Shown one piece after another: positions 15,587 to 25,325 of a stretch of DNA of 30,422 nt. The notes beneath the pieces are model-generated. The model was not told the origin of the DNA, searched no databases, and saw nothing but the letters and a program-made list of their open reading frames with translations. The position numbers and the translations under genes were made by a program. Source of the DNA: Chrysochromulina tobinii (lineage: Eukaryota; Haptophyta; Prymnesiales; Chrysochromulinaceae); the NCBI GenBank assembly GCA_001275005.1, contig JWZX01002489.1, forward strand, positions 1 through 30,422, in the 5' to 3' direction. Each line of letters begins with the position of its first letter. The stretch's first letter is position 1.

Positions 15587-18500
15587 TCAGGTGAACCCAG
15601 TGTACCCAGTGAGATGATGGATCTGGAAGGAAAAGAAGTGGTATTTCATCTTCGGCGCACCGCCGCTGGATCGAGATGAGGCTAGAGCACGCTCCGCGTA
15701 GAATCGTTGCCTGGCCGTAAGCGACTTCGGTGACAGCGGACCACGGCCAGGGGAGGACGGACGCCCCAACATGGCTCCGCGTGCGGTGCCACCTTCCCCG
15801 CGTGCCGTCGCAAATCGAGCGCTTCCACCTTCCTGTTCAGTGCTCTGGACACCCTTCTGGGTAATGGCGGGGGGGGGCGGCAACAGAGTTGGCGCGGAGT
15901 CGGGATCCCCAAGCGGAACGTTGAGTAGGCCGAGCATCTCCGTACACTGCTTCGACAGCCACGAAGGCGGCCCGTGAGCGAAGGCGAGCAAAGGCTCGGC
16001 TCCGCCCTGCTCGAGGATGTCCTGCTTGGCGAGTGGATCGTTGCACAGGCATAACAAGCACGCGGCGGCAAAGCCTCGCGTCTCCGGATTGTTGTCCTGG
16101 AGCAGCTCGATGAGCGGCTGCACCGCACCGCACTTCGTTATTTCTTTGTCGTAGATGCCGTCTTTACCATCTGAAAGGCCCCAAAGTGCGCACGCAGAGT
16201 GCCTTTGTGTCACCATGTTCACGTCAGCCAGCAGCTTGACGAGAGCTGCGATGCCTCCAGCTTTGGCGATCGCGGCTTTGGTACCTCCCTGGGTGCGTGC
16301 GAGAATAGAAAGCACACCTGAGGCGTACTCTCGAGCCTCTCCGGATTTTGAATTGAGCACGGCCACAAGAGGTGGAATTGCGCCTGCATTGAACGTCGCC
16401 TCTTTGTTTTCGGCAACCGAATTAAGGTGCCAGAGCGCGCCAGCAGAGTACTTCTTCGCTTCTGGCGAGCCCTTGGAGAGTAGCGCGACGAGTTGTGTGA
16501 TGCCACCTGCCTTCACAATCGCTTCTCTATTGCCACCTAGTGCAGCTAGTTGAAAAATTGCTCCCGAGGAGTGCGTCTGCGCTGATACGCATGCGTCCAA
16601 TGAGAGCATCGCCACAAGCGGTGGCACCCCACCGGCCTCGACAATAGCGAGCTTATTCTCGCCATATTTTGCAAGGTCTGCGAGTACTGCAGCCGACCGC
16701 TCCTGGGGTGTCTCTTCCTTCGCACGCCGACCGTCGCCAAGGAGCGTCACCAGGGGTTTGATGGCTCCAGCAGCGGTGATGGCCTTGCGGTTCTCAGCAT
16801 TGCGGCTGGCAAGCACGGCCAGGGCCTCTGCGGACTTCATCTGGGCAGCGGCTGATCGCTCTTCGAGAACTGCGACGAGTCTCTTGACCACGGAGTTGCG
16901 CGACTCCGCGTCGTGTGAGGCCAGGAAAAGCAGTGCACCCACAGCATGCTCTTGCGTCTGTACCGAATCATTGCCGAGCAAATCTACCAGCGGTTGAATC
17001 GCCCCGGCCTTGGACAGCGCAATTTGATTTTCGGTGCAGTCGCGCGACAACGACTCCAAAGCTGCTGCAGCGTACTGCTTGGTGATCTCATTCCCAGTCG
17101 TTAGCAGTTGCACGAGTGGAACGAGCCCACCTGCACGCGCGATGGCCAGCTGATTGTCTTCCGTGGCCGCGAGATGCCACAGAGCCTTAGTCGCATTCTC
17201 GTACCCGATCGGCTTCATTGCGCTATTCTTGAGCAGATCGACGAGTGGGATGATCCCGTTCTCCTCGGCGACTGTCGTCTGGATCACGACGCTGCCCTTA
17301 GCGAGCGTGGCCAGAGCCTTTGCCGCCGTGTTAGAGACCTGCAGCGCTGCGGTTATCTTTTTAGCAGCTGCCTGTGGACTCATGTTTGCCGTAAACTCTG
17401 GGCGGTTCGTCTCCGCCGCTGATGCTACCATCGCCACCAGCGGCGAGATGGCGCCCTCCTCTGTCATCTGAGCCTGCGTGTCCGGATTGTCGAGAGCGAT
17501 TTCGGACAGAGCACGCGCGGCCACGAGGGGAGGGCCGAGGGTAGGATTCCAGAGCCAGGTCACGAAGGCGGACACGGCGCCAGCCTTTGCAATCTCAAGG
17601 GCGGCCTGGGCGCGCAGTGCGAGCTGGGCGAGAGCAACAGCAGAGTGCTCTTTTGCCTGGGCATTGCCTGTCAACAGCAGCTGCACAAGTGGGTCAATGC
17701 CTTTCGCAGCCCTGATGGCCTGGGCATTGCTGCCGATGGGTGCGAGGCCCGACAGCACCGCGGCCGCGTGTTCTTGCGCAACTACGCTCAACTTGCCGCC
17801 CACGAGCGAGGCGATGAGTGGTTTGATGCCACCAGCTTCGACGATCGCTTCAGCGTCAACTCGCCAAGCGGGCGTCTCGGAAATGGCGGATAGCGACCAA
17901 AGCGCGTATTCTTGCGCCTCAACACGACCGTCTTTAAGGCCTTCCTTGAGCAAATTGATCAGAGGCGCACCGCCTCCTGCTGAAACATTCTTTCTGGAAT
18001 TAGGCGTCTCATCAGCGGCCATTTCACGTAGCGCCTCGGAAGAACGTCGACGTACGGCTGCGTTGTCGGAGGCGAGCAATTTGACCAACTCCTGGGTCAC
18101 CTGTGCACGGTGATCGGTAGACTTTAGAGCAATCAGCGCCAGAGCCTGCGAAGCCATTGCCATCGCTCGTTCCGTTCCACGTTCGAGCTGCTTCACAAGT
18201 TCGGGCACCGCCCCCGCCTTCGCGACAGCCCCACGATTATCAGGGTCTTGAGCGAGTGTGCGAAGCAGCGCTGTAACGTGTCCTTGCGCATCACGGGAAC
18301 CTGTGCGAAGCATGTCGACGAGCTCGTAAGAAACGGTTTGCTTGTTGGAGTCGTTGCCTTTGACCAGAGTCTCAAGCGCGCACGCCGCCTGCTCCTTGCC
18401 CAAGTCTGACCCCGTGTTGAACATTCCCACTAGTGGCTTGATAGCGCCAGCGTCGGCGATTTCCTGGCGGTTTGACGGCAACTTAGCAAGAATGTGTAGT

Positions 18501-21500
18501 GCGCCTGCTACGGTCTCTTGCGCGTCCACTGTGGAGCTCGAGAGCAGGTTCACGAGCGGTGTAATACCACCAGAGTCGGTTATGGCCTTCTGGTTGTTGG
18601 CATTGTCCGCAAGACTCCACAGAGCACCGCTGACGTCACGATGCACCTCCGGATGTCCGTTGAGAAGCCCGATGAGGGACGGGATACCGCCAGCCTTGGC
18701 AATCGCCACTTGATTCTCTGGATTTAAGTAAGTCATCGACCAGATTGCTGAGGCCATCTCCTTTTGGACCTTTGCCCCTTCTACTAAGGCAGCGCTGTAC
18801 GGAGGCGCCTGGCCCACGCCAGCCTCGTCAGCATTGATCAACTCCACAAGGAGTGTGATGCCGCCCGCCTTGGCGATGGATATCTGATTCGATTTGTGCG
18901 CACGTGCAAGCCGTGAAATGGCTCGAGCAGCCTTGGCAGCAGCTGCCTTCTCATCCGAGCGTAGCAACGACACGATCAACTTCGCAATGGAGAGCTCGTT
19001 CTTGGCATTGTCGAGAGCGAGCGCCGCGAGTGCACTCGCGGCTTGCTCCTGGGCACGCACACTCTCCAGGCCAAGCACGGCAACAAGTGGCGCAATGCCT
19101 CCGGCATCTGCAATTGCACATTGATTTTCATAATTACCGACGGAGAGCGACCATAGTGCTGCGGCGGCCTCCTCCTTGGCGTGTGCAGACGACGTATCGT
19201 CTTGCAAGAGCGCCACCAGTGACACTACGCCGCCCGAGCTGGCTATTTTGTCCTGGTTTTTCTTGTTGCCACGCGCCAACACTGCGAGCGCTGCAGCAAC
19301 CTGTCCGCGCACCTCGTCGTGAATGGTTGGGCCAAGGAGCGAGATCAGTTTCGTGATACCATTGAACTTATCAACGGCCTCCTGATTCTCAACCGAGCCA
19401 TTGCTGATCGCAGCGAGGGCACCTGCTGCTTTCATACGTGCGAGATCATGCTCCTCGTTAAGCAGGGCCACGAGTGGCTTAACGGCGCCAGCGTCGGCCA
19501 CCGCCTTTTGCAACTCCGGCTGGACAGAGGCGAGGCAGAGCAGGGCACCTGCCGCTTCAGCTTTGGTCTCTGGCGGAGATTCCTTTGCGAGCATCACGAT
19601 AAGGGGAGGGATTCCGCCTTCAGCAAGAACTGTATTTTGGTTGCGGATGGACTTCTTGGTGACGTCAGCGAGCACGGACGCGGCATAGGCTTGGGCTGAA
19701 GAAGAGGAAGAGGACAGCAACACAATCAGGGGTCGAATGCCGCTGGCAGAAGCAATCGCGGCGATATTTTCATCAGAATCGCCAGATATCTTTGCTAGCA
19801 TTGACGCTGCAAGCTCTTGTGCACGCATCAAACTGTGCGAGCCGCCACGAATCTGCATGACGAGCCTCGGGATAGCGCCGGCTTTGGCAATCGCAATCCT
19901 ATTGTCGGCATCAGCGGCGAGAGTCAGCAGCACCTGCGTGACCTGTTCCTGAGAATCCGCAGAGCCTGTTCCAACGAGCGCGACAAGACCAGTGGCTATT
20001 GCAAGCTGGTTTGTCGGCGAGTTGAGTGAAAGAGTTGATAGCACTGACGCAGCTTCCTCTTTGACTTCTGGTACTCCTGAAGACAACAAGTTCACCAGGG
20101 GAAAGATTGCACCAGCGTTGACGATGACGGAAGGTGAACCCGCGTTTGTGGTAGCAAGTCCGCAGAGCGCATGCGCGGCTCGCCGTTGTGCGCCAGTATT
20201 CTGGTTGCCCAAGAGCCCAACGAGATTCTTTGCTATCTGCGCCTGATTCTCAGGGTTGTCAAGCGCAAGGCGGTCCAGAGCATCGGCTGCGTGCTTGTGC
20301 GAAAGATCAGTGCCATTTTCGAGCAGCGTCGTCAGCGGTGCGATGCCGTTGCACTTTGCGATCAATATCTGATTCGACGAGTCGAGCGCAAGATGCCAAA
20401 GGGCACCCGCAGCATTCTCACGGGCCCTCATGGTGCCAGAGTCAACGAGCTTGACGAGAGGCAGAATGCCGCCAGCCCCTGAGATAGCGACGAGCCGATC
20501 CGACGGGTCGATGAACTCCTCCTTGTCCTTCTTTTCTGCATCGCTTGCAGCGGTTCCCGTTTCCACCCCTTGCTCGTCATCAGGGGTCGGCGGGCGTTCA
20601 TGCTTTCTTTGGGCGGCTTTCTGGGCCTTCTCAGCTGCTCGAGCTGCGGCTTTAGTCTTGCGCTCAACGATGCCTCCGTTAGCTAGGTCCGACAACGCTG
20701 CTGCCGCAAACTCCTGCGCCAGCGGTGACCCGACCTTCAGCAAGGCGACAAGGTCAGGGATGCAGCCGCATTCAACTATGATAGCTTGATTCTCGAAGGA
20801 TGCACATAAGTTCCAGATGGCCCTTGCCGCGTGCTCCTGCCCAACCGGCGACCCATTGCGGATAACGGCAAGGAGAGGAGGCACACCGATCCCCTCAACA
20901 ATTGCATCCTGCATGGCTGGGTTGGCCAAGGCGATCTCGGCTAGCGTTGCTGCCGCCTGCTCCTGCATACCTAACTCTTTGGACGTTTCACTGGATACAA
21001 CTGCCTTCTGATCTTCCGAAGCTTTCTTCGGAGCGATTGCTGGCTCCACCTTCTTCTTGCCGACAGCAGCCATGCCGGCGCTAGAACCATCGAGCATCAT
21101 GATGAGTCGCTTCACACCACCTATCTGGTTGATCTTGGTGCGCCGTTCGGCCGACCCGCGAATGCCGTCGCCCAGCTGGTCAACGGGCGTATATGCGTAA
21201 ACGGTGTCATCGCCATTAGAGAGGGCGAGGTGTCCGAGCACGCGCGCAGCTGTCTCCGGTGTCCCAACTGTGGTTGAAATGAGCAACTTGACGAGCGGTT
21301 CGATGCCATTGGCGTTGGTGATGGGGTCCCTGTTCTTGGGTATCAGGGCAAGCTCGGCGAGCAAAGCGGAAGCTTGCAGCTGCGCACCAGCAGATGCATC
21401 GGCTGAAGTGTTGGCTATCAATTTGATGAGCGGGACGATGCCGCCCATATCGGCGATGATGGAAGAAACGTTCGGATTGAAGCGTGCCAGACGGACCATG

Positions 21501-24500
21501 ATGATGGCGGCAATCTCGGGCGCACGCAGACTGTCGGCCGAGAGCATGCCCACAAGTGGCGAGATGGCACCACTCTCCACAATCATGGAGTGGTTGTCGG
21601 TAACGGATGCCAGATGCCAGATCGTTCTTGCACTGAGCTCTTGGGCCTCTGGCGAACTCCTGTTTACGAGCCTGATGATTGATGGTATTGCATTCGATTT
21701 GGAGATGAGGACTTGAGTCGTGGCGTTGTCTGTTGCGAGCGCGAGCATTGCGGCGGCAGCCTCGCGCTGGGCCTCTTCAGCCATGGTGGCCAGCCAGACG
21801 ATCAGGGGCTGGATGCCACCCGCCTTTGCGAGAGCCACCTGATTATTGCTTGAGTCCTGCGCGAACGATGACACCGCCATCAGTACGCGCACAGCCTTAT
21901 GAGTGTCTTTGACTGCCGACGACCCGAGCTGACCGACAAGGCGCTTGGAGATGACGCCACGGTTTTCTGTGTGCTTGGAGGCGAGTGATGTGAGCGCGCC
22001 CGCGACGCACTCCTGCGACTTTTGCGATGTGCCAGAGACGAGCAGGCTCAGTAGCGGTTCGATACCACCGAGCTTGGCGATGGTGTCTTTATTGGGCGCG
22101 TTGTCCGTCGAGAGTGACCAGAGCGCATATGCTGACTGATCTTTGGTTTCTTCCGCACCTTCCTTGACGAGGGTGCACAGCGGAGCTATGGCTCCCGCTC
22201 TCGCAATGGCGGACTGATTCTCCGGGTGGTTCTTGGCGAGGTGGCCGAGGGCACCTGCTGCATTGGCTTGCATCTGTGGTGCGGGCGATATGAGCATCGC
22301 AACAAGCGGTTGAATGGCACCAGCTTCAGAGATGGCGTCTTGGTTCTTGCGGTTATCTTTGGCCATCTCCTTGATGGCCTCCGCTGCCAGTGTGCACAGC
22401 TGCACGGCGGCCATCTCTTTCAGGGTCGTGCCCGTAAAGCCCAACAGGACGCTGACTAGCTTGGGGATACCTCCCGCTTTGGCGACAATCATCTGATTCT
22501 CTTTTGACGAGCACAGTTGCGTTATGGCGCCGACAGAGTTCTCTTTCGCCTTGACTGACGCTGCATCGAGCATGTCCAGAAGAGGACCGATGCCGTTGGC
22601 ATCGATGATTGCCTTTCGATTATCCTGCGACTCGCGCGCAAGGTTGGAAAGAGCAGCGGCCGATTGCTCCTGCGCTTGCGTGCCTGTTTCCTGCAGCATG
22701 TCCACGAGCTTCTTGACAATGAGATTGCGATTGGCGCTATCGATCGACAGACGTACGAGTGCACCCTCTGCGTGCTCGCGGGCTTTTGGATTATCGCAGC
22801 CCAGCAGCATGACCAGCCAGACTACGCCGTCCGCCTCAGTAATGGCCTTTCTGTTCTTATCAGACTCTGCAAGCGCAAAGAGAGCACCTGCGGCTTCCTT
22901 CTGAGCATCCGCTCCCTGCTTGCCATCGAGCAGTGCGACGAGCGGAACGATCGCGCCAGCATCTGCAATCGCGGCTTGTGTGGATGCGTTTGACACCTCG
23001 GCGGCCCCTTTCGATTCGCTGCTTGCATTGTCTCCTCCTTTGACCTTCGACTCGGTGATCTTAGAGAGGCGCGCGAGCGTTGTGGCCACGTACTTTCTGG
23101 TGTTGCGCCCCTCATTCTCAAGGAGCAGGACGAGTGGCCGAATGCCGCCCGAAAGCACGATCTCCTCGCGTGCTGCAGGACTGAGCGCACACTCTGATAG
23201 AGCAGCTGCTGCATTTTGGCGTGCGATCCCGGACGACTGTTCGTGGATTCGCGACAGTGCGATCAGGGGTTTGATGCCGCCGGCCTTTTGGATTTCTTCT
23301 CGCGTCGCACTGTTGTTAGTTGCGAGCTTGGCGAGAGCAAGCGCGGCCTGCTCCTGGATCATGACGCGCTTGTCTGACAGCTGATCGACGAGACACTTCA
23401 CTCCGCCGTGCTCGTGAATAGTAGCCTGGTTCTCGGACGCAATCGACAACGAGAGCGACCACACAGCGTAGTCTTTGGCATCCGGGATGCCAGTCTTGAG
23501 CAGATCGACCAGCGCTGCCGCGCTGCCTGCCCTTGCAATCACATCGTGGCAGTTAGGGTTCTCATCAATGAGGGTACGCAGCGCTAGCACGGCGCGTTCT
23601 TTCCCAAGGTCATTTCCAAAATGCAGCATATCGATGAGCAGCTGTGTGATCTGCACTTGGTTCTCTTTGTTGTCCAGGCCGAGCGAGGCTAGCGCCTTTG
23701 ACGCATGGTGCCGAGCAAGCTCCAAGTTTTCGCCGAGGAGCTTCACCAAAGGCTCGATTGCTTGCGCATGAGCAATCGTGACCTTTATGGTCGCATCTTC
23801 TGAGAGAGACCAGAGCGCGCCAGCTACCTCGGCTTTCACGTTCAGGGGCTGCGAGCCCTTGATAATGCTCGCGAGCATGCCGATGCCCGCCAGGTCGACA
23901 ATCGACTCCTGGATGTCTGGGTTTGACCGAGAGATCTCTGCGAGCGCCTGGGCGGCGTGCGCCTGCACTTCTGTGTCTTTCGACTCGAGCAGCATGACAA
24001 GCGGCTTCACACCGCCCATCCTTGCGATTGCATCCTGGTTGTCTTTGTTATGGTGCGCCAGCTGCGCTAGCGCACCCATAGCGTGCGATTGCGCGGCTTC
24101 GGCGCCTCGTCCCGTCGCTTGGGTCAATGCCAGGAGCGGCCCTATACCTCCAGCCTTTGCGATCGCTGCCTGTGTGTTGATATTGTCGCGAGCCAGTTCG
24201 CACAGCGCAGCTGCTGCTTGGACCTGTCCTTCAGTGCTGCCCTTGTTAAGTAGCGCCAGGAGAGGCGAGATGCCGCCGGCGTCGCTGATCTCGGTTTGAA
24301 TCTGAGCGTTGTTTGCCGCGAGTTTGGCGAGGCAGGCAGCAGCGGGCATCTGCGCCTTCCCGACGCCAAGGAGCACGAGCAAAAGCGGCACGGCGCCAGC
24401 TGCCGCAATCGCCACCTGAGAATCACGACTGTAGGCGGCCGCATTAGCCACGGCTTGAGCTGCGGCGGCCTGTGCAGCGGCGGAGCCATTCTTGAGCATG

Positions 24501-24961
24501 CCGACGAGCGGTGGAATGCATCCGGCCTTGATGCACTCGCCCTGGTGCGCAACGACCTTGTCGAGGGTCGCGAGCGCCGTGGCAGCTTTTTCCTGCACCT
24601 TGGCGCTGCCCGTCTTCAGCAGCGCCACGATCGGACCGATGCTGCCTTTTGCCACAATCGATGCTTGATACTCCTCGCTGTTGCTGCCAATCGCTGCCAG
24701 TGCGCCAGCTGCAGCGGACTGCGCGTTGGCGGTGCCGTCTCGAAGCAGTCCCACCAGCGGACCGATGGAACCCGCCTTGAATAGCGTCTCGCAGTGCTCA
24801 CCATGATTCTGCTGCGAAATGCTCTCGAGTGCATTCGCTGCCTGCTCCTTTACCTCGCCGTTGCCATCTGTCGCCTTCTTCACCAACTGAGCGATGAGCT
24901 CCTGCAAGCTCCCCGCTTGGCTGATATCTTTTGCAGTGATCTTGCCTGTGCCGTGAGGCAT
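15587..24961 (-). CDS. Giant Armadillo-repeat protein (about 68 repeats)
   Basis: The protein is 3124 residues from the ATG at 24961 (context CACCATG). The frame stays open a further 114 codons upstream with no ATG. By hand I count about 68 Armadillo repeats of 41-42 residues, with consensus N-x-x-NQ-x-x-I-(A/V)-x-AGGI-x-PLV-x-LL-x-x-G-x-x-x-AQE-x-AA-x-AL-x-x-LA. They run almost from residue 10 to about 3020, forming a very long superhelix like a stretched Vac8 or beta-catenin. About nine repeats are a short 36-37-residue class lacking the AGGI-x-P segment. Charged or low-complexity insertions interrupt the array near 23020, 21020, 20600, 18800 and 17380. The last ~105 residues are Pro/Ser/Arg-rich. 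No enzyme domain or acylation motif is seen (it starts MPHGTGK). A protein-binding scaffold is inferred; partners are unknown. The extreme C-terminus may be misjudged because a splice-acceptor-like tract lies there. Confidence 0.93.
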   Translation of the reverse strand: MPHGTGKITAKDISQAGSLQELIAQLVKKATDGNGEVKEQAANALESISQQNHGEHCETLFKAGSIGPLVGLLRDGTANAQSAAAGALAAIGSNSEEYQASIVAKGSIGPIVALLKTGSAKVQEKAATALATLDKVVAHQGECIKAGCIPPLVGMLKNGSAAAQAAAAQAVANAAAYSRDSQVAIAAAGAVPLLLVLLGVGKAQMPAAACLAKLAANNAQIQTEISDAGGISPLLALLNKGSTEGQVQAAAALCELARDNINTQAAIAKAGGIGPLLALTQATGRGAEAAQSHAMGALAQLAHHNKDNQDAIARMGGVKPLVMLLESKDTEVQAHAAQALAEISRSNPDIQESIVDLAGIGMLASIIKGSQPLNVKAEVAGALWSLSEDATIKVTIAHAQAIEPLVKLLGENLELARHHASKALASLGLDNKENQVQITQLLIDMLHFGNDLGKERAVLALRTLIDENPNCHDVIARAGSAAALVDLLKTGIPDAKDYAVWSLSLSIASENQATIHEHGGVKCLVDQLSDKRVMIQEQAALALAKLATNNSATREEIQKAGGIKPLIALSRIHEQSSGIARQNAAAALSECALSPAAREEIVLSGGIRPLVLLLENEGRNTRKYVATTLARLSKITESKVKGGDNASSESKGAAEVSNASTQAAIADAGAIVPLVALLDGKQGADAQKEAAGALFALAESDKNRKAITEADGVVWLVMLLGCDNPKAREHAEGALVRLSIDSANRNLIVKKLVDMLQETGTQAQEQSAAALSNLARESQDNRKAIIDANGIGPLLDMLDAASVKAKENSVGAITQLCSSKENQMIVAKAGGIPKLVSVLLGFTGTTLKEMAAVQLCTLAAEAIKEMAKDNRKNQDAISEAGAIQPLVAMLISPAPQMQANAAGALGHLAKNHPENQSAIARAGAIAPLCTLVKEGAEETKDQSAYALWSLSTDNAPNKDTIAKLGGIEPLLSLLVSGTSQKSQECVAGALTSLASKHTENRGVISKRLVGQLGSSAVKDTHKAVRVLMAVSSFAQDSSNNQVALAKAGGIQPLIVWLATMAEEAQREAAAAMLALATDNATTQVLISKSNAIPSIIRLVNRSSPEAQELSARTIWHLASVTDNHSMIVESGAISPLVGMLSADSLRAPEIAAIIMVRLARFNPNVSSIIADMGGIVPLIKLIANTSADASAGAQLQASALLAELALIPKNRDPITNANGIEPLVKLLISTTVGTPETAARVLGHLALSNGDDTVYAYTPVDQLGDGIRGSAERRTKINQIGGVKRLIMMLDGSSAGMAAVGKKKVEPAIAPKKASEDQKAVVSSETSKELGMQEQAAATLAEIALANPAMQDAIVEGIGVPPLLAVIRNGSPVGQEHAARAIWNLCASFENQAIIVECGCIPDLVALLKVGSPLAQEFAAAALSDLANGGIVERKTKAAARAAEKAQKAAQRKHERPPTPDDEQGVETGTAASDAEKKDKEEFIDPSDRLVAISGAGGILPLVKLVDSGTMRARENAAGALWHLALDSSNQILIAKCNGIAPLTTLLENGTDLSHKHAADALDRLALDNPENQAQIAKNLVGLLGNQNTGAQRRAAHALCGLATTNAGSPSVIVNAGAIFPLVNLLSSGVPEVKEEAASVLSTLSLNSPTNQLAIATGLVALVGTGSADSQEQVTQVLLTLAADADNRIAIAKAGAIPRLVMQIRGGSHSLMRAQELAASMLAKISGDSDENIAAIASASGIRPLIVLLSSSSSSAQAYAASVLADVTKKSIRNQNTVLAEGGIPPLIVMLAKESPPETKAEAAGALLCLASVQPELQKAVADAGAVKPLVALLNEEHDLARMKAAGALAAISNGSVENQEAVDKFNGITKLISLLGPTIHDEVRGQVAAALAVLARGNKKNQDKIASSGGVVSLVALLQDDTSSAHAKEEAAAALWSLSVGNYENQCAIADAGGIAPLVAVLGLESVRAQEQAASALAALALDNAKNELSIAKLIVSLLRSDEKAAAAKAARAISRLARAHKSNQISIAKAGGITLLVELINADEAGVGQAPPYSAALVEGAKVQKEMASAIWSMTYLNPENQVAIAKAGGIPSLIGLLNGHPEVHRDVSGALWSLADNANNQKAITDSGGITPLVNLLSSSTVDAQETVAGALHILAKLPSNRQEIADAGAIKPLVGMFNTGSDLGKEQAACALETLVKGNDSNKQTVSYELVDMLRTGSRDAQGHVTALLRTLAQDPDNRGAVAKAGAVPELVKQLERGTERAMAMASQALALIALKSTDHRAQVTQELVKLLASDNAAVRRRSSEALREMAADETPNSRKNVSAGGGAPLINLLKEGLKDGRVEAQEYALWSLSAISETPAWRVDAEAIVEAGGIKPLIASLVGGKLSVVAQEHAAAVLSGLAPIGSNAQAIRAAKGIDPLVQLLLTGNAQAKEHSAVALAQLALRAQAALEIAKAGAVSAFVTWLWNPTLGPPLVAARALSEIALDNPDTQAQMTEEGAISPLVAMVASAAETNRPEFTANMSPQAAAKKITAALQVSNTAAKALATLAKGSVVIQTTVAEENGIIPLVDLLKNSAMKPIGYENATKALWHLAATEDNQLAIARAGGLVPLVQLLTTGNEITKQYAAAALESLSRDCTENQIALSKAGAIQPLVDLLGNDSVQTQEHAVGALLFLASHDAESRNSVVKRLVAVLEERSAAAQMKSAEALAVLASRNAENRKAITAAGAIKPLVTLLGDGRRAKEETPQERSAAVLADLAKYGENKLAIVEAGGVPPLVAMLSLDACVSAQTHSSGAIFQLAALGGNREAIVKAGGITQLVALLSKGSPEAKKYSAGALWHLNSVAENKEATFNAGAIPPLVAVLNSKSGEAREYASGVLSILARTQGGTKAAIAKAGGIAALVKLLADVNMVTQRHSACALWGLSDGKDGIYDKEITKCGAVQPLIELLQDNNPETRGFAAACLLCLCNDPLAKQDILEQGGAEPLLAFAHGPPSWLSKQCTEMLGLLNVPLGDPDSAPTLLPPPPAITQKGVQSTEQEGGSARFATARGEGGTARGAMLGRPSSPGRGPLSPKSLTARQRFYAERALASSRSSGGAPKMKYHFFSFQIHHLTGYTGFT

Positions 24962-25325
24962 GGTGGTTGCCGCGGTGGGGCCTGCACGGTGGCAGCGGCA
25001 CAGCGGGCGCAGACTCACGCAAGGGGCACGCGAAAAAGGTTGCGAAAGAAAGTCGCTCACCGCCGTTTCGGAAAGTTTGCCCAAATGTTGTTTGCGCGTG
25101 CCGGGAGCATACCGGTACAGCTGCACGGTGGTTTGCGAGATTGCGACCCCAATCTCTAAACCACAATCATAGGAGATAGCAGCGTGACGATTTTCCTCGG
25201 CCCGTTTTGTGACACGTTCGTCGAAATCGGGGCAACTTTGGCGTTGTGGCGGGCTGCTCGTCGCAGCAGCAGCTCGACGGCCGACCGATCGATTCACAAA
25301 CAATAGGCAGGCCTCGAGGTCCGGT
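24962..25325. promoter_or_regulatory. Divergent promoter region, ARM / aldo-keto reductase, 364 bp
   Basis: The two start codons point away from each other, so both promoters should lie here. The ARM frame is open across most of it and the reductase frame from 25209, both without ATG, so short unseen 5' exons or simply stop-poor GC-rich DNA are possible. No clear promoter motif or RNA gene is seen. Confidence 0.4.
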
